Shown here: one piece after another, positions 6,360 through 11,528 of the stretch
How positions within the stretch are numbered: position 1 is the first letter of the stretch
How the letters are laid out: each line of letters begins with the position of its first letter
Assembly: GCA_002701555.1 (NCBI GenBank)
Contig: NZVS01000012.1
Coordinates: 1-11,528, forward strand
Direction: 5' to 3'
DNA from: Alphaproteobacteria bacterium
Lineage (GTDB): Bacteria > Pseudomonadota > Alphaproteobacteria > Micavibrionales > Micavibrionaceae
Length of the DNA: 11,528 nt
The notes under the pieces: generated by a model
Told to the model about the DNA's origin: nothing
Databases searched by the model: none
The model's input: only the letters and a program-made list of their open reading frames with translations
Position numbers and translations under genes: made by a program

Positions 6360-7682
6360 ATGAGGTTTATTGATCTATTTGCAGGAATTGGCGGAACTCG
6401 GTTAGGTTTCGAAGCTGCTTGTTCGAAAGCTGGCATAAAAGCCGACTGTGTATTCTCTTCTGAAATCAAGCAATATGCAATTGATGCTTATCAAAATAAT
6501 TTTGGCACAGAAAATATTGCAGGGGACATTACAAAAGTTGAACCTAATAAAATCCCTGACTTCGACTTTCTATTAGCAGGTTTTCCCTGCCAGCCATTTA
6601 GTGCAGCAGGTAGCAGACAGGGATTTATTGATACTAGGGGCACGCTTTTTTTTGATATAGAAAGAATTTTAAGGGCTAAAAAGCCTTCTGGTTTTTTACT
6701 TGAAAATGTTGAAGGCCTTTTAAATCACGATAAAACCGAAAAGTCGAAGCCTTATGGGCGAACTTTAGAAATTATATTAAGCAAGCTAAGAGAGTTAGGT
6801 TATAAGGTTACCTACCAAGTTTTAAATGCTGCGAACTTTGGAATTCCTCAAAACCGAAAAAGAATATACATCTTAGGCTCTTTGGACAAAGAAATCCCAT
6901 TAGAGGGTTTTGAACAAAAAGAAAGTAAGTTAGGTGATGTTCTTGAAAAGGGGCTGCCAACATTAGAAACATCCTTTGCCAAACTATTATTGTCGAAATT
7001 TAGTATCCAGGAATTGGTGGGTAAAGCTATAAAAGATAAAAGGGGTGGGCAACAGAATATACATAGCTGGGAAATAGGATTGAAAGGGGAAGTAAGCAGG
7101 GATCAAAGAGAACTGTTAGGCTTGCTCCTAAAACAAAGGCGTCAAAAGAAATGGGCTGTTTATAAAGGCATACAGTGGATGGATGGAATGCCACTTACCC
7201 TCTCTGAAATATCTACCTTTTATAAAAATAAAAACTTAGACAAACTTTTGAATGATTTGGTTAGCAAGGGTTATCTACGTTATGAACATCCTAAAGATAT
7301 AATCCAAAAAGTTACTCCAGACGGCAAAATCAAGAGTGTTAGGGCTTACGCCAAGGACAAAGAAAAAGGTTATAATATAGTAGCCGGGAAACTAAGTTTT
7401 GAAATAAGTAAGGTCTTAGATCCTAAAGAAGTTACACCAACATTGGTAGCAACAGATGTAACTAGACTAGTCGTACCTGATGGTAATGGTATTAGACATT
7501 TAACTGTAAGAGAAGGTCTGCGGCTCTCCGGGTTTCCGGATTGGTATACACTCGATAATATTAAATACCAAGAAGCTTTTGATTTATTGGGGAATACAGT
7601 AATTGTCCCAGTTATAGAAATGATATGTGAACGCTATTTATCCCAATCAAAGGTCATCTCCAGTAGCCGTCTTGTAGCCTGA
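6360..7682 (+). CDS. C5-cytosine DNA methyltransferase of a type II RM system
   Basis: This enzyme transfers a methyl group from S-adenosylmethionine to C5 of cytosine in a specific site and so protects DNA from the partner nuclease. Of its 440 residues, motif I is FIDLFAGIGG (3-12), motif IV GFPCQPFS holds catalytic C77, motif VI LLENVEG is at 114-120, motif VIII FGIPQNRKRIYILG runs from 160, and motifs IX and X are REGLRLSGFP (384-393) and LLGNTV (409-414). The target-recognition region (about 200-355) is long and contains RRQKKWAVYKGIQWMDGMPL, which I associate from memory with the methylases of GGNNCC systems. I chose the ATG at 6360 over 6354 because GGAG (6347-6350) is then 9 bases away. 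The last 36 bases overlap the convergent endonuclease gene. Confidence 0.96.
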   Translation: MRFIDLFAGIGGTRLGFEAACSKAGIKADCVFSSEIKQYAIDAYQNNFGTENIAGDITKVEPNKIPDFDFLLAGFPCQPFSAAGSRQGFIDTRGTLFFDIERILRAKKPSGFLLENVEGLLNHDKTEKSKPYGRTLEIILSKLRELGYKVTYQVLNAANFGIPQNRKRIYILGSLDKEIPLEGFEQKESKLGDVLEKGLPTLETSFAKLLLSKFSIQELVGKAIKDKRGGQQNIHSWEIGLKGEVSRDQRELLGLLLKQRRQKKWAVYKGIQWMDGMPLTLSEISTFYKNKNLDKLLNDLVSKGYLRYEHPKDIIQKVTPDGKIKSVRAYAKDKEKGYNIVAGKLSFEISKVLDPKEVTPTLVATDVTRLVVPDGNGIRHLTVREGLRLSGFPDWYTLDNIKYQEAFDLLGNTVIVPVIEMICERYLSQSKVISSSRLVA

Positions 7683-8312
7683 TATTACTTGCTTTAACCA
7701 TCCATCCCGTACAAGTTGATGAGATGGCACATCATGGTTTTTCATGGTTTTCTCTAATGCTATCAAAAATTCCTTCTTGTCTTTAAAGGGTTTAAACTTA
7801 GCCCTTTTTGAATGCCAAGTAATCGGACGGATATTTACTATAACACCCTGTTTTCTTTGAACTTTTATAGGTAGCTCCTCCGAAGGTCCGCAAAGCTCCC
7901 AAACCCTTTTGAGCCACATATTTTCAATCGTCACTTCAAAAGTAGAGTTACTCATTGAATAAGAAAATATAAGATAATATGCATCTAATCGTTCAGGTGA
8001 AATTAGAAGTGATCGGACATAAGCCCGAAACGCGGCAATATCAAAATTCGCCCCCCTATCCCCATCAAAACATTTAACCTCAACCATATCACCGCCCAAA
8101 TAAAAGTCAGGAAAATCCTGTGTGCTAGCTGCAAGAGTGAAAGGCATATTTTTTGAAGCAATATATTTGTATAGCCAGTCTTGAATGATCTCCCCAATAA
8201 CACCCCTAGATTCTACCAATGTCTTAATACCCATGAGTTCAAATTCAATGCAGCCAGATTGTCCTATCAAACCACCATCTTTGAGATTTTTATGCAGTAT
8301 TTGTATTGTCAT
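7647..8312 (-). CDS. Type II restriction endonuclease, NgoBV-like family
   Basis: This 221-residue nuclease is predicted to cut unmethylated recognition sites and so degrade invading DNA. The PD-(D/E)xK active site is visible as DFPDFYLGGDMVEVK, with P68-D69 and E78-V79-K80. The following FDIAAFRAYVRSL, LDAYYLIFSYSM, WLKRVWELCG and the NIRPITW block agree with my recollection of the NgoBV restriction endonuclease family, whose members recognise GGNNCC. The family assignment is from memory of conserved blocks. It sits tail-to-tail with the C5 methyltransferase and overlaps it by 36 bases, so its partner is clear. The start ATG at 8312 has a good minus-strand ribosome binding site, AGAGGT (complement of 8317-8322). 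The length and active site suggest it is intact. Confidence 0.85.
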   Translation of the reverse strand: MTIQILHKNLKDGGLIGQSGCIEFELMGIKTLVESRGVIGEIIQDWLYKYIASKNMPFTLAASTQDFPDFYLGGDMVEVKCFDGDRGANFDIAAFRAYVRSLLISPERLDAYYLIFSYSMSNSTFEVTIENMWLKRVWELCGPSEELPIKVQRKQGVIVNIRPITWHSKRAKFKPFKDKKEFLIALEKTMKNHDVPSHQLVRDGWLKQVISGYKTATGDDL

Positions 8313-8414
8313 TTTGACCTCTCAATTGGTTGAACATAAAATTTATATGAAATAACAATATTTTGCCATATCTAAATGATTGATCGTAGTTGCTAACTAG
8401 CCCAATTTAATAAA
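8313..8414. promoter_or_regulatory. Divergent promoter region between restriction endonuclease and vsr
   Basis: This 102-bp AT-rich gap separates two divergent starts and must hold promoters for both genes. No single -35/-10 pair stands out. The endonuclease side has a clear ribosome binding site, while the vsr side has none that is convincing. Confidence 0.5.
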
Positions 8415-8900
8415 ATGACTGAACAACCATTTAAAACGAAAAGATTTTCAAAATATAAAACAACAGCTAAGCGTAGTGCTGTAATGTCTAAAATCACCTC
8501 GAAAAACACTAAGCCAGAAGTAGTTGTTCGCAAATTGTTGTTTAATGCAGGGTATAGATATCGTCTGCACAAAAAAGAAATTAAGGGAAAACCCGATTTA
8601 TTTTTGAGAAAATTTAATACGGCCATTTTTGTTCATGGGTGTTTTTGGCATCACCACAACTGTCATATAGGGCATCTCCCTAAGAGTAATACTGCTTTCT
8701 GGGCAGATAAAATTAAAAGGAATTTAGTTCGTGATAAAAATAATATTGCCGAACTGCAAAGGGAGGGATATAGGGTGTTAGTGATATGGGAGTGCGCTAT
8801 TACTGGCAAAAACAAACTAGAAACAAACTATTTGTTAGAAAAAATAACTCATTTTTTGAAAGGTAGTGAAAACATGGAAGCCATAACAGGTGAAAAATAA
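8415..8900 (+). CDS. vsr: Very short patch repair (Vsr) mismatch endonuclease
   Basis: Vsr nicks next to the T of T:G mismatches that arise when 5-methylcytosine deaminates, starting repair back to C:G. The 161-residue length is close to E. coli Vsr (156). MSKITSKNTKPE (24-35) is the typical start of the domain, GKPDLFL holds the catalytic aspartate D61, HGCFWHHHNC (74-83) carries the catalytic histidines and zinc ligands including C76 and C83, and VLVIWECA supplies C127. All expected residues are present. It divides the methyltransferase work sensibly: it repairs mutations caused by the C5 methylase of the same cluster. The ATG at 8415 is not preceded by a recognisable ribosome binding site. 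M24 at 8484 would remove a non-conserved N-terminus, but it has no better signal. Confidence 0.95.
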   Translation: MTEQPFKTKRFSKYKTTAKRSAVMSKITSKNTKPEVVVRKLLFNAGYRYRLHKKEIKGKPDLFLRKFNTAIFVHGCFWHHHNCHIGHLPKSNTAFWADKIKRNLVRDKNNIAELQREGYRVLVIWECAITGKNKLETNYLLEKITHFLKGSENMEAITGEK

Positions 8901-8931
8901 AAAAAGTTTATGAAAATCTTTTCGTTTTTTT
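8897..8931 (+). terminator. Weak AT-rich terminator after vsr
   Basis: GAAAA..TTTTC (8912-8923) is followed by G and seven T bases (8925-8931), and an A run at 8897-8905 can extend the stem. The stem is entirely A/T apart from one G-C pair, so efficiency is doubtful. It lies between the convergent vsr and 8979-9221 genes. Confidence 0.3.
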
Positions 8932-8978
8932 ATACAAATTAACCAAATCCAAATTTAATTCCTTGACCTAACTAATTT

Positions 8979-9221
8979 CTATTCATCAAAATTCGCTTCT
9001 GCCTGACCATTTTCAACATGAACTCTATTATCAATTATATTGATATTTGAACTTGCCTGCGCATTAGAGTTATTTCCGTATGAAATTGCTGCAGCCGGTG
9101 AATTATTTTCTATTCTATAATTAGACTTAGAGTCATTTTGCTGTGAAATATAAGCCCCCATTAAAATGAAAAGGCCACCAATGATCGTAATTATTATTTT
9201 TTGCCTAAAACCTTTATCCAT
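8979..9221 (-). CDS. Small single-pass membrane protein, 80 residues
   Basis: I do not recognise a named family. The N-terminus is basic (MDKGFRQK), followed by one hydrophobic segment (about 9-26, IIITIIGGLFILMGAYIS). The remainder is a polar tail rich in asparagine, serine and alanine, including SYGNNSNAQASSNINIIDN. This looks like an N-terminally anchored protein with a short low-complexity domain. It is unclear whether the tail faces the cytoplasm or the periplasm; the positive residues before the segment favour a periplasmic tail. No Shine-Dalgarno is seen before the ATG at 9221, so the coding call rests on the protein-like composition and the absence of a better alternative. It converges with vsr and lies downstream of the leftward genes, but 291 bp separates it from the nearest one. 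Confidence 0.55.
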   Translation of the reverse strand: MDKGFRQKIIITIIGGLFILMGAYISQQNDSKSNYRIENNSPAAAISYGNNSNAQASSNINIIDNRVHVENGQAEANFDE

Positions 9222-9512
9222 ATTTTTATAATAACAAAAAATAAGCCATCAAGTTACTATAAAATTTTAGAACTTTTTTTAAAAATATTTTATCTAACAA
9301 TATTTAAATAGTATATATTTATGGTAGCGCTGCTAACTGTTGATAGAAATAAGATATCTAAGCTAATATTTTTACACGCCCCCCTCTTTTTGATTTTTAA
9401 CCTCTAAGCATAAGGAGGATTATAAACATTTAAAAGTATTTAATAAAAGTCGATCTTAATAAGTTTGCATTAATCAAAGCTTTATGGGTATTTAGTAAAT
9501 TATTAGAAAATA
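9222..9512. other. Non-coding AT-rich interval
   Basis: This 291-bp stretch has no gene that I can support. It contains long A/T runs (about 9270-9310), small palindromes (AGCGCT in GGTAGCGCTGCTAAC; AGATATCT near 9352) and a bulged inverted repeat, AAGTTTG/CAAAGCTT (about 9462-9483). A strong Shine-Dalgarno-like AAGGAGG (about 9411-9417) has no start codon or open frame after it. It probably holds the promoter of the 8979-9221 gene and the 3' end of the 9513-10310 transcript. Confidence 0.5.
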
Positions 9513-10310
9513 CTAACCCTCTTTTATCCCTACTAAAACTAAAGTGGCAGCATAGAAGAAAGTTAGTATTTTTGCTGTATGCTCCAATATTGCTTGTATA
9601 TTAGTGTTTTGGTGACTTAGATGTAAAAAAACTTTTTCTTCTTTACTAAGTTGCACTTTCTCCATTTCAAAACCATCCAACAGAGGTCGGGTAACTTTTT
9701 CATATAAGCTTAATGCATAATCAAAGTTTATAATATGATATTTACCTTCAAATCTTTTGTGCATTTCCTCTAATTGATTACCTTGATAGGAAATTTCTGA
9801 TTTTTTTATATTTGAATGCTGCGCCCAAGCTGGCTTCCCTGTTTGGTAGGTTATATAGTGTTGGTTTGAATCATGAATAAATTGGCATTCGCTTAGTGGG
9901 ATCATACGTGATTTTTCAGTTACATTTCCATTTAAGTAAGCTGAATTAAATGCCTTTTCTCCATTAAATTCAGGGGTCACGTAAAATGTGTTCGGTTCAA
10001 TTGTACTTAAATGTTTTAATCTATTATGCTGTTGATTCCTGTTATTTTTATGTAGGGAAAAACAATAATAAGGACCAAAATAAGGTCGGCCCTTTCTAAA
10101 GCGTGCATTGGACCTAATCAAATAATCAGCTAGTTTAAATTGATAAAAATAAGCCTCACCAACTAAGGGTAATTTTGCATCCCAACCCTCTTCTTGCTCT
10201 TGTATCAAACTCGGCAAAATTGGTGCTGATACTAGATTACCAGTATGATTGTTTACCTGTTCATGCAAAAAAGCAAAACCGTAAGTAAATTCTGAAATTC
10301 CAGTTTTCAT
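9513..10310 (-). CDS. Unrecognised 265-residue protein with a PD-(D/E)xK-like nuclease pattern
   Basis: The N-terminal third has the order expected of a PD-(D/E)xK-fold nuclease. A helix-like SEFTYGFAFLHEQV contains E7, then GWDAKL carries D44, and after 12 residues YFYQFKL gives Q57-x-K59, a variant of the usual ExK. Conserved-looking blocks follow (ARFRKGRPYFGPYYCFSLHK; IEPNTFYVTPEFN; RMIPLSECQFI), and a hydrophobic segment sits near the C-terminus (about 248-262). I recall similar N-terminal layouts in uncharacterised proteins, but I can name no family. If the reading is right, it is a metal-dependent nuclease. It is encoded 108 bp downstream of the HEPN-like gene on the same strand, in a defence-gene context. 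The start ATG at 10310 has AAAGGT a few bases upstream, inside an inverted repeat. Function is inferred; the gene itself is well supported. Confidence 0.8.
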   Translation of the reverse strand: MKTGISEFTYGFAFLHEQVNNHTGNLVSAPILPSLIQEQEEGWDAKLPLVGEAYFYQFKLADYLIRSNARFRKGRPYFGPYYCFSLHKNNRNQQHNRLKHLSTIEPNTFYVTPEFNGEKAFNSAYLNGNVTEKSRMIPLSECQFIHDSNQHYITYQTGKPAWAQHSNIKKSEISYQGNQLEEMHKRFEGKYHIINFDYALSLYEKVTRPLLDGFEMEKVQLSKEEKVFLHLSHQNTNIQAILEHTAKILTFFYAATLVLVGIKEG

Positions 10311-10311
10311 A

Positions 10312-10356
10312 TAAACCTTTATAACCTCTGTTATTAATTCTACAAAAAAAGGTTTA
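10312..10356 (-). promoter_or_regulatory. Inverted repeat that can mask the ribosome binding site of the 9513-10310 gene
   Basis: TAAACCTTT (10312-10320) and AAAGGTTTA (10348-10356) are perfectly complementary over 9 bases. On the minus strand the second arm of the stem (AAAGGTTTA) ends one base before the ATG and includes the only nearby Shine-Dalgarno-like sequence. An inner ATAAC/GTTAT stem sits in the loop. In the folded form the start would be inaccessible. Confidence 0.5.
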
Positions 10357-10418
10357 CTAATTTTTTGAGAAAAGTAATTTTTATCTCACAAAATCTTGCA
10401 GTAATAATTTATGTCTTA

Positions 10419-10916
10419 TTAAATGTTTGTTTTTACCCATTCGATATAAGCTTTCCTGACTTTTTCCACTATATCCCCCCTACCATTTGCCTTAGCAAAT
10501 TCCAACATATCGATCTCTATTGCTTCTTTAAGAGAGAGAGCCGTTATTTGCACAGTTTTAATTTGCTCAAATAGCTCATCCGGCACTTTTACTAAGCCCA
10601 TTTCATTCACACTTTCGCGCATGCATTTATGAACCAGCCAATTTCTTTCCGTAAGAAAATCCTGCAATCTTTTTTGTAAACTATCACTGTAAGTATTTTC
10701 TTTTTTAGCCAACTTCACAGCTTGCCCTAAAGTGAGTTTCCGATTCGAATTTAATATTTCATCACCCTTTTTTCTGGTAGTAATTTCTGGGTTTTTGATG
10801 GCAATTGAATGGCTAAGGGCATCTTCTAAGTGCTGTATCGTCCAGACTGCTTTACCTAAATTAGCATACAGGGTCGCTGCTATTTTCTCATAATCGGCTG
10901 CTGTCAATTCAGGCAT
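10419..10916 (-). CDS. HEPN-like protein with an Rx4H motif (possible ribonuclease)
   Basis: This is a 165-residue protein with a mostly helical appearance. The key feature is TERNWLVHK, in which R91 and H96 match the Rx4-6H signature of HEPN ribonucleases, with the usual polar residue (N92) after the arginine. An earlier helix, AVWTIQHLEDALSHSI (23-38), resembles the first HEPN helix with its acidic residue. HEPN proteins often dimerise and cut RNA, serving as toxins or abortive-infection effectors. The C-terminal third is charged and helical, with no membrane segment. The ATG at 10916 is preceded by a weak GAAAGAAG. It is the upstream member of a possible two-gene unit with the nuclease-like gene at 9513-10310. 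There is no obvious antitoxin next to it. A structural, non-catalytic role cannot be excluded. Confidence 0.8.
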   Translation of the reverse strand: MPELTAADYEKIAATLYANLGKAVWTIQHLEDALSHSIAIKNPEITTRKKGDEILNSNRKLTLGQAVKLAKKENTYSDSLQKRLQDFLTERNWLVHKCMRESVNEMGLVKVPDELFEQIKTVQITALSLKEAIEIDMLEFAKANGRGDIVEKVRKAYIEWVKTNI

Positions 10917-11058
10917 AGTTAAGGCTTCTTTCTTTTGGGCCTCTGTATCTCAAATTTAGGACTGAAAATACAAACTCTTTATCTGGATAAAAAAGAAATA
11001 ATTTCAAATGGTATGCAAAAAAATCAGTCATTAAACTTTATATTTTAATAGAAATGAA
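10917..11058. other. Short intergenic gap between the HEPN-like gene and the adenine methyltransferase
   Basis: This 142-bp stretch is AT-rich with no gene. It follows the methyltransferase stop and precedes the HEPN-like start on the minus strand, so it could hold a promoter for the HEPN-like gene. No clear terminator hairpin is seen. Confidence 0.4.
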
Positions 11059-11528
11059 TTATCGTCTACTAGTTTTAATTGGGAAACCCTGCGGCATTTT
11101 TAAATTATCACTAAAAAACATCACTTCTTTACCCACGTATCTCCTCTGGGCTGAATAATTCAATTCGTAATCGTATTTGTAGCACGTTTTATACATTTCT
11201 TTTATTTCCGGGCAATTATCATAAGAAACCACCCATTTTCTTTCGAACAATTCTGATTGTAATTTTTTAGAGATCTCCAAATGGTCATTATGATTGTAAT
11301 AATTCCTATACAAACCCTGACCTTTAACATAATATGGGGGATCTAAATATACTATTGATTTTTTTGGTAAAAAAGATTTGCATCTATCAAGTAGGGATAA
11401 GGCATCTTCAGAATACACAGATATGTGATCCCTATACGATGCTATGGTCTTTATAAGTTCGGCAATTCTAACTTTATTAAACCTATCGCCTAACTTATAT
11501 TTACCATCTTGCTTTTTTCCTCCAATTA
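11059..11528 (-). CDS. D12-class N6-adenine DNA methyltransferase, C-terminal part (5' end off the window)
   Basis: This enzyme would methylate N6 of adenine in a specific site using S-adenosylmethionine. The reading frame stays open to the right edge, giving about 155 residues: IGGKKQDGKYKLGDRFNKVR near the edge, then ISVYSEDAL, then the catalytic motif IV DPPYY (VYLDPPYYVKG), YNHNDHLEIS, WVVSYDNCPEI and LNYSAQRRYVGKEVMFF. These blocks are typical of the second half of D12-class (Dam-like) enzymes. Motif I (FxGxG) and the first part of the target-recognition domain would lie to the right of base 11528. A GTG at 11418 should not be taken as the start, because the conserved sequence continues upstream of it. 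It could be an orphan phage-type methylase or part of a second RM system; the neighbour off the window would decide. Confidence 0.93.
   Translation of the reverse strand, partial: IGGKKQDGKYKLGDRFNKVRIAELIKTIASYRDHISVYSEDALSLLDRCKSFLPKKSIVYLDPPYYVKGQGLYRNYYNHNDHLEISKKLQSELFERKWVVSYDNCPEIKEMYKTCYKYDYELNYSAQRRYVGKEVMFFSDNLKMPQGFPIKTSRR

Noticed and set aside
9411..9417. Strong Shine-Dalgarno-like AAGGAGG on the plus strand
   Set aside because: No start codon or open frame follows at a suitable distance, so it does not mark a gene.
10365..10574. Rightward open frame of 69 codons across the start of the intergenic gap and the HEPN-like gene
   Set aside because: It lies mostly antisense to the better-supported HEPN-like gene and has no start signal.
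11059..11418. Adenine methyltransferase read as a complete 119-residue gene from a GTG at 11418
   Set aside because: The frame is open and carries family-like sequence to the window edge, so this is an internal codon and the gene is cut by the edge.
6071..11528. A second copy of the tRNA-Glu 3' end (attR)
   Set aside because: I looked for the T-arm/acceptor sequence downstream and saw none, so the right end of the element is probably outside the window.
1..11528. CRISPR array or insertion sequence
   Set aside because: No regularly spaced repeats, cas genes, transposase frames or terminal inverted repeats were seen.

Overview
The window begins inside a tRNA-Glu(UUC) gene and then runs through what looks like the tRNA-proximal part of an AT-rich integrative element (a P4-like phage satellite or genomic island) with a defence-type cargo. 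The tRNA encodes its own CCA, and the integrase, AlpA and primase proteins are of types common in proteobacteria. I infer a Gram-negative proteobacterium, possibly alphaproteobacterial, but no host core gene other than the tRNA is present to settle this. The tRNA 3' end is the likely left attachment site. No second copy of it is visible, so the right end of the element should lie beyond base 11528.

Left module (1-5278, rightward): tRNA-Glu; about 350 bp of repeat-bearing DNA that probably holds integrase arm sites; a P4-type tyrosine integrase (427-1614); an unrecognised protein with one C-terminal membrane segment (1629-2342); an AlpA-like excisionase/regulator (2464-2667); and an 872-residue primase-helicase (2660-5278). 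These genes could integrate, excise and replicate the element. The AlpA ribosome binding site lies in the 3' arm of an inverted repeat, and that leader shares a 12-mer with the DNA upstream of int.

Middle non-coding zone (5279-6359): a large inverted repeat after the primase (5284-5379); a small 3-segment membrane protein on the minus strand (5566-5871); and a compact, GC-richer, strongly self-complementary segment (about 5890-6093). I read this segment as an unrecognised structured RNA, more likely transcribed leftward. Next comes an AT-rich inverted repeat with a T run (6188-6247), then a promoter/palindrome region ahead of the methyltransferase.

Cargo module (6360-11528): a type II restriction-modification cluster made of a C5-cytosine methyltransferase (rightward), a convergent and overlapping NgoBV-like restriction endonuclease (leftward), and a divergent Vsr mismatch endonuclease (rightward). 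It is followed by leftward genes: a small single-pass membrane protein, a 265-residue protein with a PD-(D/E)xK-like E...D...QxK pattern, a 165-residue protein with a HEPN-type Rx4H motif, and at the right edge the 3' part of a D12-class adenine methyltransferase. The RM genes protect and police the element and host DNA. The nuclease-like and HEPN-like pair is the best candidate for an undescribed defence module, and the structured RNA with its neighbouring membrane protein is the best candidate for an undescribed regulatory system.
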